Notes: generated by a model not told the origin, from the letters alone. Counted from the stretch's first letter, positions 1-6,177 are shown. The stretch: 7,271 bases of DNA from Microcaldota archaeon (GCA_021819045.1 JAKASM010000014.1:1-7271), one strand, 5' to 3'. Numbers and translations: made by a program.

Positions 1-189
1 CAAAAGCCCGCTCTCCTCAAATGCCTCTCTTACAGCGCACTCTAAAGGAGTTTCCCCTGCCTCGACTTTTCCCCCAAGGCCGTTCCATTTATTTTTACTT
101 ATTCCGCGCGAAGCCTTCTTCAGAAGCAGACGATCGCCATCTATTATTTCTACAAGCGTGACTACGATGACCATCTTCTGCACTCGCAT
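1..189 (-). CDS. MutT/MTH1-like Nudix hydrolase, N-terminal part (cut by window edge)
   Basis: The 63 visible codons encode a Nudix hydrolase, an enzyme that cleaves nucleoside diphosphates linked to another moiety, typically to clean the nucleotide pool. A complete Nudix box GX5EX7REUXEEXGU runs from about residue 40 to 62: G40, E46, then REAFEESGL at 54-62. Just before it, KWNGLGGKVEAGE resembles the WNGFGGKV stretch of human MTH1, so an 8-oxo-dGTP or oxidised-purine diphosphatase is a reasonable guess; substrate cannot be settled from the box alone. The N-terminal strand VIVVTLVEII is normal for the fold. Two in-frame ATGs are possible, at 189 (used here) and at 174 (MVIVVTL). Neither has a clear Shine-Dalgarno, and the shorter start fits the family well. 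The gene begins 5 bases after the glutamate dehydrogenase stop, so the two are probably co-transcribed. The C-terminus lies outside the window. Confidence 0.88.
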   Translation of the reverse strand, partial: MRVQKMVIVVTLVEIIDGDRLLLKKASRGISKNKWNGLGGKVEAGETPLECAVREAFEESGLL

Positions 190-194
190 CGGTC

Positions 195-1466
195 TTAATA
201 CCAGCCCCTTACCTTCATGGCCCTGGCTACTCTGTCTACAGCTATTATATAAGCAGCCATCCTCGGATTTATCTTCTCTCCTTTATCCGCGTACGCTTTC
301 TGCATTGCCATGGTCTCTTTGAAGGAAGTTGTTATTTTCTTGTCGAGCTCTGCATCGAACCTTTCTGTTTCCCAGTAGTATCCTGTCCTGTTCTGCACCC
401 ATTCGAAATATGACCCAATAACGCCACCAGAGTTTACAAGGAAGTCGGGAAGGTCGAGGATTTTCCTCTCAAAAAGTATGTTTGTCGCTTCAGGTGTGAC
501 CGGCCCGTTAGCGAGCTCCAGCAGCAGCTTGCAGTTTATTCTGTCTGCGTTGTCCTCTCTTACCTGATTTTCTATTGCTGCAGGTATCAGTATATCCACC
601 TTCAGCTCCAGAAGCTCCTCGTTTGTTATTTTCCTTGCAGTCTTGCTCTTGTAGCCCTGCACGCTGCCGGTCTTCTGCTTAGCATCATTCAGCTTATCAA
701 GATCCAGGCCAGCAGGGTCGTATACTCCTCCTTCGGAGTCGCTTATGGCTACAACCCTGGCCCCGAAGACCTTCTTTGAGAGCGTGTAAGCGAACTTGCC
801 TGCGTTGCCGAATCCCTGAACAGCTATAGTCGCCTTCTTCGGATTAAGATGCAGCGTCTTAGCCGCCTCTCTCATTACGAACATTCCTCCAAGCGCGGTA
901 GAGTCCATCCTGCCTTCGCTTCCCCATATCTCTACCGGTTTGCCTGTTATCACTCCAAATTCATTATGCCCTACCATATTCGCATACTCATCCATTATCC
1001 ACGCCATTATCTGCGGAGTGGTGTATACGTCTGGGGCAGGTATGTCAACATTTGGTCCTATGTCCTTGAATACCGCCCTGGCGTAGGCCCTAGAAAGTGC
1101 TTCAAGATCTTTATCATTCATCTTCTTGGTATCGCAGATAACTCCGCCTTTGCCTCCACCAAAAGGAATATCTGCAAGCGAGCATTTCCATGTCATCCAT
1201 GCAGATAGCGCCTTTACTGTATCAAGGCTCTCCTGAGGATGGAAGCGTATTCCGCCCTTGGCAGGCCCAAGCGCATCGTTGTATCTTACTCTAAATGCAG
1301 TGAACGTCTGGGTCTTTCCATTTGACATCTTCACAGGAATATTCATTATCAGCGTGCGCTTCGGTTCCCTAAGTATGGCAAGCGCCTGCTTGTCAAGCTT
1401 CATTATCTCTGCTGCTTCCTCTAGCTGATGCTGTGCTATTTTGAATGGATTCAACTCTTCTGCCAT
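195..1466 (-). CDS. gdhA: Glutamate dehydrogenase (Glu/Leu/Phe/Val dehydrogenase family)
   Basis: A 423-residue cytoplasmic enzyme interconverting glutamate and 2-oxoglutarate plus ammonia with NAD(P), linking nitrogen assimilation to carbon metabolism. Length matches hexameric archaeal enzymes (about 420). The substrate domain shows GPAKGGIRFHP (67-77), MTWKCSLADIPFGGGKGG (91-108) with the catalytic-lysine signature at K106 and binding lysines K70 and K94, and DIPAPD with catalytic Asp D146. The Rossmann domain has QGFGNAG (217-223, GxGxxG) and a second strand ending VVAISDS, with D243 where cofactor choice is set; this residue does not by itself decide NAD versus NADP. VNSGGVIGSYFEW (344-356) is the usual C-terminal active-site segment, with S346. 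The interdomain segment reads GRMDSTALGG rather than the commoner EATGRG type. The ATG at 1466 has the Shine-Dalgarno GGTGG five bases upstream. A Nudix gene follows directly. Leu or Phe dehydrogenase is less likely given the length and lysine pattern. Confidence 0.96.
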   Translation of the reverse strand: MAEELNPFKIAQHQLEEAAEIMKLDKQALAILREPKRTLIMNIPVKMSNGKTQTFTAFRVRYNDALGPAKGGIRFHPQESLDTVKALSAWMTWKCSLADIPFGGGKGGVICDTKKMNDKDLEALSRAYARAVFKDIGPNVDIPAPDVYTTPQIMAWIMDEYANMVGHNEFGVITGKPVEIWGSEGRMDSTALGGMFVMREAAKTLHLNPKKATIAVQGFGNAGKFAYTLSKKVFGARVVAISDSEGGVYDPAGLDLDKLNDAKQKTGSVQGYKSKTARKITNEELLELKVDILIPAAIENQVREDNADRINCKLLLELANGPVTPEATNILFERKILDLPDFLVNSGGVIGSYFEWVQNRTGYYWETERFDAELDKKITTSFKETMAMQKAYADKGEKINPRMAAYIIAVDRVARAMKVRGWY

Positions 1467-1470
1467 TTTT

Positions 1471-1475
1471 CCACC
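1471..1475 (-). promoter_or_regulatory. Shine-Dalgarno of glutamate dehydrogenase
   Basis: On the minus strand the bases read GGTGG, followed by AAAA and a further A/T before the ATG at 1466. This supports that ATG as the start. It is a variant of the GGTGA core found before most genes of the window. Confidence 0.65.
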
Positions 1476-1505
1476 ACGATTAGATACAATAAATGTGCAG
1501 AGAAA

Positions 1506-1513
1506 GTATTTAT
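1506..1513 (-). promoter_or_regulatory. Candidate TATA box for glutamate dehydrogenase
   Basis: The minus strand reads ATAAATAC, an acceptable archaeal TATA box, 40-47 bases upstream of the ATG. A transcript starting about 25 bases downstream would have a leader of roughly 15-18 bases containing the GGTGG ribosome site. The surrounding region is A/T-rich, so other registers are possible. It sits back to back with the pilin promoter. Confidence 0.45.
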
Positions 1514-1560
1514 TGATATAGATGATAGGTTAATAACAAATCAAATGTTGAAAACAAAGG

Positions 1561-1570
1561 TTTTTATACT
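1561..1570 (+). promoter_or_regulatory. TATA box of the pilin gene
   Basis: TTTTTATACT, preceded by the purine-rich ACAAAGG that could serve as a BRE, ends 30 bases before the ATG at 1601. Predicted transcription would start near 1588-1592, giving a very short leader that just holds the Shine-Dalgarno AGGTGA at 1591-1596. Confidence 0.6.
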
Positions 1571-1600
1571 TGCGCAACGCTATTTAAGCAAGGTGAAAGC

Positions 1601-2116
1601 ATGGTATACAAGGGAAATAGAAAAGCGCAAAGCGCAATGGAATACCTAATGACATATGGCTGGGCGATCCTAATCATTGCAATAGTCCTGGTAGCGTTGT
1701 TTGCTCTAGGAATCTTCAACAGCGGCTCATTCACAAACACCACGTGCATTGCAACATCTGGATTTGAGTGCACTTCAGTATCGCTAACAACAACCGGGCT
1801 GACAGCTACAGTAGGCCAGGCAACAGGAACAAGTTGGACTACGGCAAATGTGTTCTTCTTGGGTCCAGGCGTTACCTCCCCACCAAGCACTGTAAATAGC
1901 TTGGCAGAGAACTCTATATCTGGAGGGCTAACAACAGGCCAGACAGCAACAATAACTCTTAGCAACTACATATCTACAACAGCAGGCGGGATTGCAGCAA
2001 TGCCATCAACAGTAGGCCAAACGATATCCGGCCAGCTGTGGGCAGCGTACACAACAAGCTCTGGCGGATCAACGCTCTACACTGAAATAGCAACAGCAAA
2101 CCTTAAGGTAACCTGA
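1601..2116 (+). CDS. Class III signal peptide pilin-like surface protein
   Basis: A 171-residue type IV pilin-like protein. The N-terminus KAQSAMEYLMTYGWAILII is the archaeal class III signal peptide: a basic leader (residues 1-9), predicted cleavage by an EppA-type prepilin peptidase between A9 and Q10, the QxSxE-like signature with Glu at +5 (E14), and a hydrophobic helix (about 15-39) that serves as assembly core and membrane anchor. The mature part is rich in Ser, Thr, Gly and Ala and nearly uncharged. C49 and C57 are close enough to form a disulfide. TVGQ/TTGQ recurs at 70-73, 111-114 and 137-140. Related proteins are pilins, adhesins or other surface structures; which one this is cannot be told, since no pilus ATPase or platform gene is nearby. 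AGGTGA four bases before the ATG fixes the start. The gene has its own promoter and a strong terminator, so it appears monocistronic. Confidence 0.85.
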   Translation: MVYKGNRKAQSAMEYLMTYGWAILIIAIVLVALFALGIFNSGSFTNTTCIATSGFECTSVSLTTTGLTATVGQATGTSWTTANVFFLGPGVTSPPSTVNSLAENSISGGLTTGQTATITLSNYISTTAGGIAAMPSTVGQTISGQLWAAYTTSSGGSTLYTEIATANLKVT

Positions 2117-2146
2117 TAGCCTAGCACAGTAGCAATAACAGTTTAA

Positions 2147-2190
2147 GCCAAGGCGTTTGCCTTGGCGTCTTCTCTTTTTCTTTATTGTTT
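2147..2190 (+). terminator. Stem-loop plus T-rich terminator after the pilin gene
   Basis: A perfect 8-bp stem, GCCAAGGC at 2147-2154 and GCCTTGGC at 2159-2166, closes a GTTT loop. It is followed by a pyrimidine/T-rich tract (2168-2190) including CTTTTTC. It starts 30 bases after the pilin stop. Archaeal termination mainly needs the T tract, so the hairpin may also stabilise the mRNA 3' end. The stem could form in the converging methionine aminopeptidase transcript too, but that strand lacks a T tract after it. Confidence 0.75.
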
Positions 2191-2195
2191 ATCTT

Positions 2196-3116
2196 CTATT
2201 TAGTGACAACTTCGCAGCCGCCTTTTTCTACAATTATCTCTGCCTCAGCTTGCGATACATAACCTCCGCTTATCTCTATTAGCGTAGGATACGGGATCAG
2301 TGCCCCATTCTTTGAGAGTTCTGATATTCCAGCATATGTCGAAAAGGTTGATCCAAGAGCATTGGCCAGCCACCTTACCGCAAACGGCTCAGTAGGATAA
2401 TTCTTTTGTACCAGGCTTAGCAGTGTTCTGGCCTCCCTCATGCGTACCGGCACTTCTGCATCATATGAGTATATCTCGCAAACATCGCTCTCTGTAACCA
2501 TACCTTTGCCTGCTGTTGCGAAAGGCTCTATGGCTACCAGCATTCCCTCCTCAAGAGGGGTTTCATCTCCATTGTCGTAATTTGGCACAAAAATACTCGA
2601 ATGAAGCTCATGAATGCCTACAGTATGCCCTCCAAGATTACGTATCGGCTGATAGCCTTTCGATAATATCGCCTTCTCTATTTCCTTACCAATGTCTCTG
2701 ACTCTTATCCCTGCTTTGGCTACAGAAATGGCTGCTTTTAGTGCCTCTTCAGAAGCCTCCAGAAGGCCCGGCATGTTCCCTGATAGGTCAACTGTAAGTG
2801 CGCAGTCCCCCAGTGCGCCATCCTTAGCCGCCCCAAAATCCACCTTTACTATGTCGTTCTCCGAGAAGAACCTTTCGTCGCCTATTGATGGGGTGTAATG
2901 TGCAGCCTCGCTATTTATAGAGAGATTGAGCGGAAATGCAATACCGTATTTGCTATCTTTTACGTAGCCCTCTACAGCCTCAGCTACGTCTATAAGTCTT
3001 GCGCCTGGCTTTATCATTCCTTTTGCCTTTTGGAGCGTCCTGTATGAGATCTCCCCCACTTCTTTTGCTACCTCAATTTTCGGAAACTCAGCATCTTCGT
3101 TCGTACCATTTTCCAT
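2196..3116 (-). CDS. map: Methionine aminopeptidase, type II (archaeal)
   Basis: A cytoplasmic dinuclear metalloprotease (pita-bread fold) that removes the initiator Met from new proteins; 306 residues with the start chosen here, typical for archaeal type II enzymes (about 295-305). Active-site residues by comparison with the Pyrococcus enzyme: NxxAAH with H73, metal ligands D93 (VKVDFG) and D104 (LGDCALTVD), H164 (GGHTVG), H172 (ELHSS), E197 (AIEPFAT) and E291. The type II insertion lies around 218-285. The usual FEHT around the last ligand is here AEAE, keeping the metal-binding Glu but losing Phe, His and Thr. A GTG at 3149 would add 11 residues but has no ribosome site; the ATG at 3116 has AGGTGA four bases upstream and gives an N-terminus like the family's. 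It is transcribed from its own promoter, downstream of polB on the same strand. Confidence 0.95.
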   Translation of the reverse strand: MENGTNEDAEFPKIEVAKEVGEISYRTLQKAKGMIKPGARLIDVAEAVEGYVKDSKYGIAFPLNLSINSEAAHYTPSIGDERFFSENDIVKVDFGAAKDGALGDCALTVDLSGNMPGLLEASEEALKAAISVAKAGIRVRDIGKEIEKAILSKGYQPIRNLGGHTVGIHELHSSIFVPNYDNGDETPLEEGMLVAIEPFATAGKGMVTESDVCEIYSYDAEVPVRMREARTLLSLVQKNYPTEPFAVRWLANALGSTFSTYAGISELSKNGALIPYPTLIEISGGYVSQAEAEIIVEKGGCEVVTK

Positions 3117-3120
3117 GTAA

Positions 3121-3126
3121 TCACCT
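3121..3126 (-). promoter_or_regulatory. Shine-Dalgarno that decides the map start
   Basis: The minus strand reads AGGTGA, then TTAC, then the ATG at 3116. This spacing equals that of the pilin gene (AGGTGA, AAGC, ATG) and argues against the upstream GTG at 3149, which has nothing comparable in front of it. Confidence 0.75.
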
Positions 3127-3201
3127 AATCTCGACAAGAACGCCCACACAGTTCATCTGCGAGAGAAGTCATCGAGCATAAGCATCAAATGCATTCCAAA
3201 C

Positions 3202-3209
3202 ATATATAA
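3202..3209 (-). promoter_or_regulatory. Candidate TATA box for map
   Basis: The minus strand reads TTATATAT. Transcription beginning about 25 bases downstream, near 3180, would leave a leader of about 60 bases before the ATG at 3116, longer than for the other genes of the window. The box lies between the polB stop and map, so map need not depend on polB read-through. Confidence 0.5.
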
Positions 3210-3256
3210 TCTTAGTTTGCCCCACAGTTGCTGTGCAATACGCAAATCAACACTGT

Positions 3257-3285
3257 AAAGCCCACAGGCTTTAGCCGTGGGTAGT
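3257..3285 (+). repeat. IS200/IS605-like right-end hairpin (possible omega-RNA remnant)
   Basis: AAAGCCCACAGGCTTTAGCC followed by GTGGGTAGT forms an imperfect hairpin: CCCAC (3261-3265) pairs with GTGGG (3277-3281), GGC with GCC around a TTTA loop, and A3266 is bulged. This wording, AAGCCCAC-GGCTTTAGCC-GTGGGTAG, is the kind found at the right end of IS200/IS605 and IS1341-type elements and at the 3' end of the TnpB guide RNA. In that orientation a tnpB would lie to the left on the plus strand, where only intergenic DNA and map exist. No transposase gene is present, so this is a remnant, a non-autonomous copy or a look-alike. A smaller hairpin, CACAG-TTG-CTGTG (3223-3235), lies just before it. 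On the minus strand the structure begins within a few bases of the polB stop and might act in 3'-end formation. Confidence 0.5.
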
Positions 3286-5703
3286 CTACAATTTCCTCTG
3301 CGAGCCAATCCCTTTCAGCTCTTCCTCATCAAAGTCAAGTTCCCTCAGTATTTTCATGGTGGCCGGTATTACCTGGTTGTTTATATAATAATCCGGGTCG
3401 TAGTCCATTGCAAATTCCTCAAGCTCAGCTTTCTCAGATATGGACGACCCATGCTTTGTTATCACATAGCTTATCACTGCATGCTCTACCTCATCCTTTC
3501 TCTTCAGCCCCTTATTTACTGCTTTCTTTGCAGCTTCAAGCTCGGGTGACGTTGCATCGTAGTTGCTGATGCTCTTCCTTAACTGTGTGCTTATGGCAAG
3601 CTCACTAAGCTTTACCTTCCCCTCCCTAAGCTCCTTTATCACCCCCTTCACTATATCGGCAGCAAGCTTGGGGCTGCCCTCCCTCAATATTGCCTCCAGC
3701 ACCCTCTTTTGCGTATCTCTTGCTATTCTTGACCAGTCCCTCCTCACCAATTCGAAGCCCCTTATCTTTATTCGGCCAGATTCAGATATTAACGCATACT
3801 TCTTCTTTGCGCCTGTTTCACCCCCTTTCACCTTTTTCCCTACAAATACTCCGCGCGTATAGAAGTCTTCTAGTTCAAGTTCCATGTCTTCAGGAAGCCT
3901 CGAATTGAAGCCCTTCAGGAATGCAAGAGTTTCCTCCTTTGTCTTATTGCCCAAAAGAAGGACCACGGAATCTGTATCGCCATACAGCACTCTGAAGCCT
4001 TCCTTCTCTGCAGCAGATATTGCATCCTTTATATACTGCCTTCCATACGCAGTAACGCTACTTGCGCACTCTCTCGAATACCAGCGCGACCTTGCATAAC
4101 CCAGATACCCATAAAAAGAATTTGACAATATTTTCAATGCGGATGACCTTGAGCCGAGAAAAACATCATCCATGTTCTTTTTGTACTGCTTCTTTATCCC
4201 CTTTCTCTGATCCACCAAATTCTTTAATATGAGAGGCATTATCCCTTTCCTGGTCTTATCGAATCTAATCCCTATAGGGGATTCATAGTAGTCCCTGCAG
4301 TCGGTGCACACTGTAGATGTATCTATGTTGTAAGAGATTATTATCGACGGGTACAGCCCCCTAAAATCGAATATTGCGAGATTCTCGTAGATTCCAGGGT
4401 CTGGGGTCTTAACATATGCGCCCTCTATAGGCGCCCTGAGCCTTTTCTCTATTTCACGCTCATCAGGCTTGTTAGGCACTATTTCGGCAGCCCTGTGTGC
4501 GGTTCTCATAAGCAGATAGTCTACCAGCTGTCCTGTGGTTGACACCGCCGTGTCGCTCAGCACATCCCCAGTAACTCTGGCAAGCTCTATTGTTATTGGT
4601 GCAAACGTTTCATACACTTTTTGCAGCGCCTTAGAGTCGCTCAGGTTGTAGACAGCAAGCTTATCGAGCTCCTCATCGGTTCCATCCCAAAGCTTAAAGA
4701 TGCTTATCTTGTCTACGTTGGTTTTTATGTCACCGGTTATAGCTTCATATACATTTTTTAACGTGTGACTATTCAATTTCAGTATGCTTTCAGAGGCGCC
4801 TACTATAGATATGAATTTTACAACATTATACATGTCTATGTGTACGCGCCCAGGAATCTTTACTCTCTCAAGCAGCCCATGCTTTTCCAGCCGCGTCTCT
4901 CCTTCGAACCGTCCTATGGAAAATTTCATGCCCAGTTCCTTAGACCTGTCAATCAGATATTTTATGTCAAAGTTCGCAGAGTTGTACCCGGATATTATAT
5001 CTATATCAAGTTCGTCTACCTTCTTCATAAATGCAGAAATAAGATCAGACTCATTTTTTAGCGAAATTACAAAGTCCCTTGCAACCTTTTTATAAGTCAT
5101 CACAGAGCTGCCCTCCTTCCCATGGGACTTATAAGAGAAGCTTATCATTATAACCGGATCGGACTTTGGCCTAGGTATTCCGAGAGGATTATACACCTCA
5201 ATATCAAACCACATTGTATTTAATTCAGGAAGCTCCTTTCTTTCTGAAGGGCGGATTGATTTTATGGAAAACCTCCCGCCATTATCATAAACTTCAAATA
5301 TGTAGTTCGTTAAAGGGGTTAAGTCATTATCTATCGCATACCTTTTTGCAAAAGGTATATCGTATTCGTATGCAGTGCCATATCTGGCAGCCGCAGAGCT
5401 GAGCTTAGGGATGTCGATCGGGTTGCCTGCCATTATCTTAAGAAGGTCTCTTTCAGACCCTCCGATCCGCATCCTGGCATGCTGCACGGAAATATCCTGC
5501 CCCTGGGATAAGCCTGCCGATAGCTGCGAAGCAATAAAATCCTCTTTGAATGCGCTGTCTTTATCAAGATAGAAATAAGGCCTGAATTCTGAGTCAAATA
5601 GCTCATATGCTTTGCGATCAACACCTTTAACAGTTACCCGTATTGCTCCTCTCGAATCTTTAACCAAGTAGTCAATATCCAGTATAATGCCTTCTATCTG
5701 CAA
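3286..5703 (-). CDS. polB: Family B replicative DNA polymerase with 3'-5' exonuclease
   Basis: An 805-residue DNA-dependent DNA polymerase, the chromosomal replicase or a major one. N-terminal domain: FRPYFY (40-45) and EYDIPFAKRYAID (113-125), as in Pyrococcus PolB, whose N-domain senses template uracil. Exonuclease: Exo I WFDIE with D167 and E169, Exo II SGYNSANFD with D246, Exo III YNLSD with Y352 and D356, all intact, so proofreading is expected. Polymerase: motif A DFRGLYPSII with D446, motif B KILSNSFYG (524-532), motif C YGDTDS with D576 and D578, and the thumb/KxRG segment KIRGFELVRRDWS (646-658). Length is slightly above the 775 of Pyrococcus. The C-terminus GIGSQRKL sits where others carry a PCNA-binding box such as GLxxWL, but lacks the aromatic residue. 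Start is TTG at 5703, supported by AGGTG five bases upstream. No inteins are visible. It lies 46 bases behind the 140-residue gene and probably shares its promoter. Confidence 0.97.
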   Translation of the reverse strand: MQIEGIILDIDYLVKDSRGAIRVTVKGVDRKAYELFDSEFRPYFYLDKDSAFKEDFIASQLSAGLSQGQDISVQHARMRIGGSERDLLKIMAGNPIDIPKLSSAAARYGTAYEYDIPFAKRYAIDNDLTPLTNYIFEVYDNGGRFSIKSIRPSERKELPELNTMWFDIEVYNPLGIPRPKSDPVIMISFSYKSHGKEGSSVMTYKKVARDFVISLKNESDLISAFMKKVDELDIDIISGYNSANFDIKYLIDRSKELGMKFSIGRFEGETRLEKHGLLERVKIPGRVHIDMYNVVKFISIVGASESILKLNSHTLKNVYEAITGDIKTNVDKISIFKLWDGTDEELDKLAVYNLSDSKALQKVYETFAPITIELARVTGDVLSDTAVSTTGQLVDYLLMRTAHRAAEIVPNKPDEREIEKRLRAPIEGAYVKTPDPGIYENLAIFDFRGLYPSIIISYNIDTSTVCTDCRDYYESPIGIRFDKTRKGIMPLILKNLVDQRKGIKKQYKKNMDDVFLGSRSSALKILSNSFYGYLGYARSRWYSRECASSVTAYGRQYIKDAISAAEKEGFRVLYGDTDSVVLLLGNKTKEETLAFLKGFNSRLPEDMELELEDFYTRGVFVGKKVKGGETGAKKKYALISESGRIKIRGFELVRRDWSRIARDTQKRVLEAILREGSPKLAADIVKGVIKELREGKVKLSELAISTQLRKSISNYDATSPELEAAKKAVNKGLKRKDEVEHAVISYVITKHGSSISEKAELEEFAMDYDPDYYINNQVIPATMKILRELDFDEEELKGIGSQRKL

Positions 5704-5708
5704 TCAAG

Positions 5709-5713
5709 CACCT
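5709..5713 (-). promoter_or_regulatory. Shine-Dalgarno supporting the TTG start of polB
   Basis: The minus strand reads AGGTG, then CTTGA, then the TTG at 5703. No ATG or GTG lies in frame at a similar distance, and the encoded QIEGIILDIDY matches the first strand of family B polymerases, so the TTG start is preferred. Confidence 0.65.
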
Positions 5714-5749
5714 AAATAGCAGGAAAGGCATAGTTTGCCCAAGAGGACA

Positions 5750-6172
5750 CTATTTCTTTTCCTCTATCTTAGTCTTACTTATGACAAGCGGTGGTATAAG
5801 GCCCAGCGAGTAAGCCATCAGGGTGGCTGCGGCTCCGCATCTGAAGTTAAGGTTATCAAGTACCATCTCTGCAACTTCCGGAGGCAGAGTTTTGTTATCC
5901 TTCCACCTTTTTGCCACAGCAGATACGGAATCTTTTGAGTCCTTCAGCTCCACAGTGCCAGAAAGCTTCAATTCACCTATTTTCTTTGCACTTTCAGCAT
6001 CTCCGTCGAAGTACGCTGCAGAGAATTCATACCCTATCTTTAGAGTATCGCTTGCAGCATCAACACTCGCGAAATTATAGTTCAACCTAGGGTATCTCTG
6101 CTTAAGCAGCGCTTCTGGTGAAGATATGCTACCTTCCGTCTTGGATATTGCGAATCCTGCCAGTGTCATCAT
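5750..6172 (-). CDS. Conserved uncharacterised protein upstream of polB, possibly SecB-like
   Basis: A 140-residue soluble protein; no signal peptide or membrane helix. I do not recognise it firmly. The first part looks beta-rich (LNYNFASVD, LKIGYEFSAAYFDG, KIGELKLSGTVEL, about 30-78), followed by a charged segment with a Trp (KRWKDNKTLPPEV, 88-100) and a C-terminal helix with NFRCGAAATLMAYSLGLIPPL (109-129). That order, including the single Cys and the Pro-Pro near the end, recalls SecB-like chaperone-fold proteins known in some archaea. This is only pattern resemblance. Two adjacent ATGs begin it; GGTGA at 6178-6182 is five bases before the first. A good TATA box lies 32 bases upstream. It leads a probable two-gene operon with polB, which could mean a link to replication or only shared expression. 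Confidence 0.75.
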   Translation of the reverse strand: MMTLAGFAISKTEGSISSPEALLKQRYPRLNYNFASVDAASDTLKIGYEFSAAYFDGDAESAKKIGELKLSGTVELKDSKDSVSAVAKRWKDNKTLPPEVAEMVLDNLNFRCGAAATLMAYSLGLIPPLVISKTKIEEKK

Positions 6173-6177
6173 TCAAA

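Noticed and set aside
849..1208. 119-codon open frame antisense to glutamate dehydrogenase
   Set aside because: It is opposite the most conserved part of the dehydrogenase, and its Tyr/Arg/His-rich translation looks like a shadow frame.
1564..1965. 133-codon open frame antisense to the pilin gene
   Set aside because: Its translation is Val/Ala/Pro-rich with no recognisable domain, and the plus strand has a well-supported gene with promoter, ribosome site and terminator.
3117..3149. GTG start extending methionine aminopeptidase by 11 residues
   Set aside because: No ribosome site precedes it, the added residues do not resemble the family, and AGGTGA sits at ideal distance from the ATG at 3116.
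3150..3200. Possible C/D box small RNA in the map leader (a CGATGA near the TATA box)
   Set aside because: The C box is incomplete and no D box (CTGA) is at the right spacing.
4784..5095. Open frames of about 100 codons antisense to polB
   Set aside because: They mirror the codon structure of polB, have no ribosome sites and no family features.
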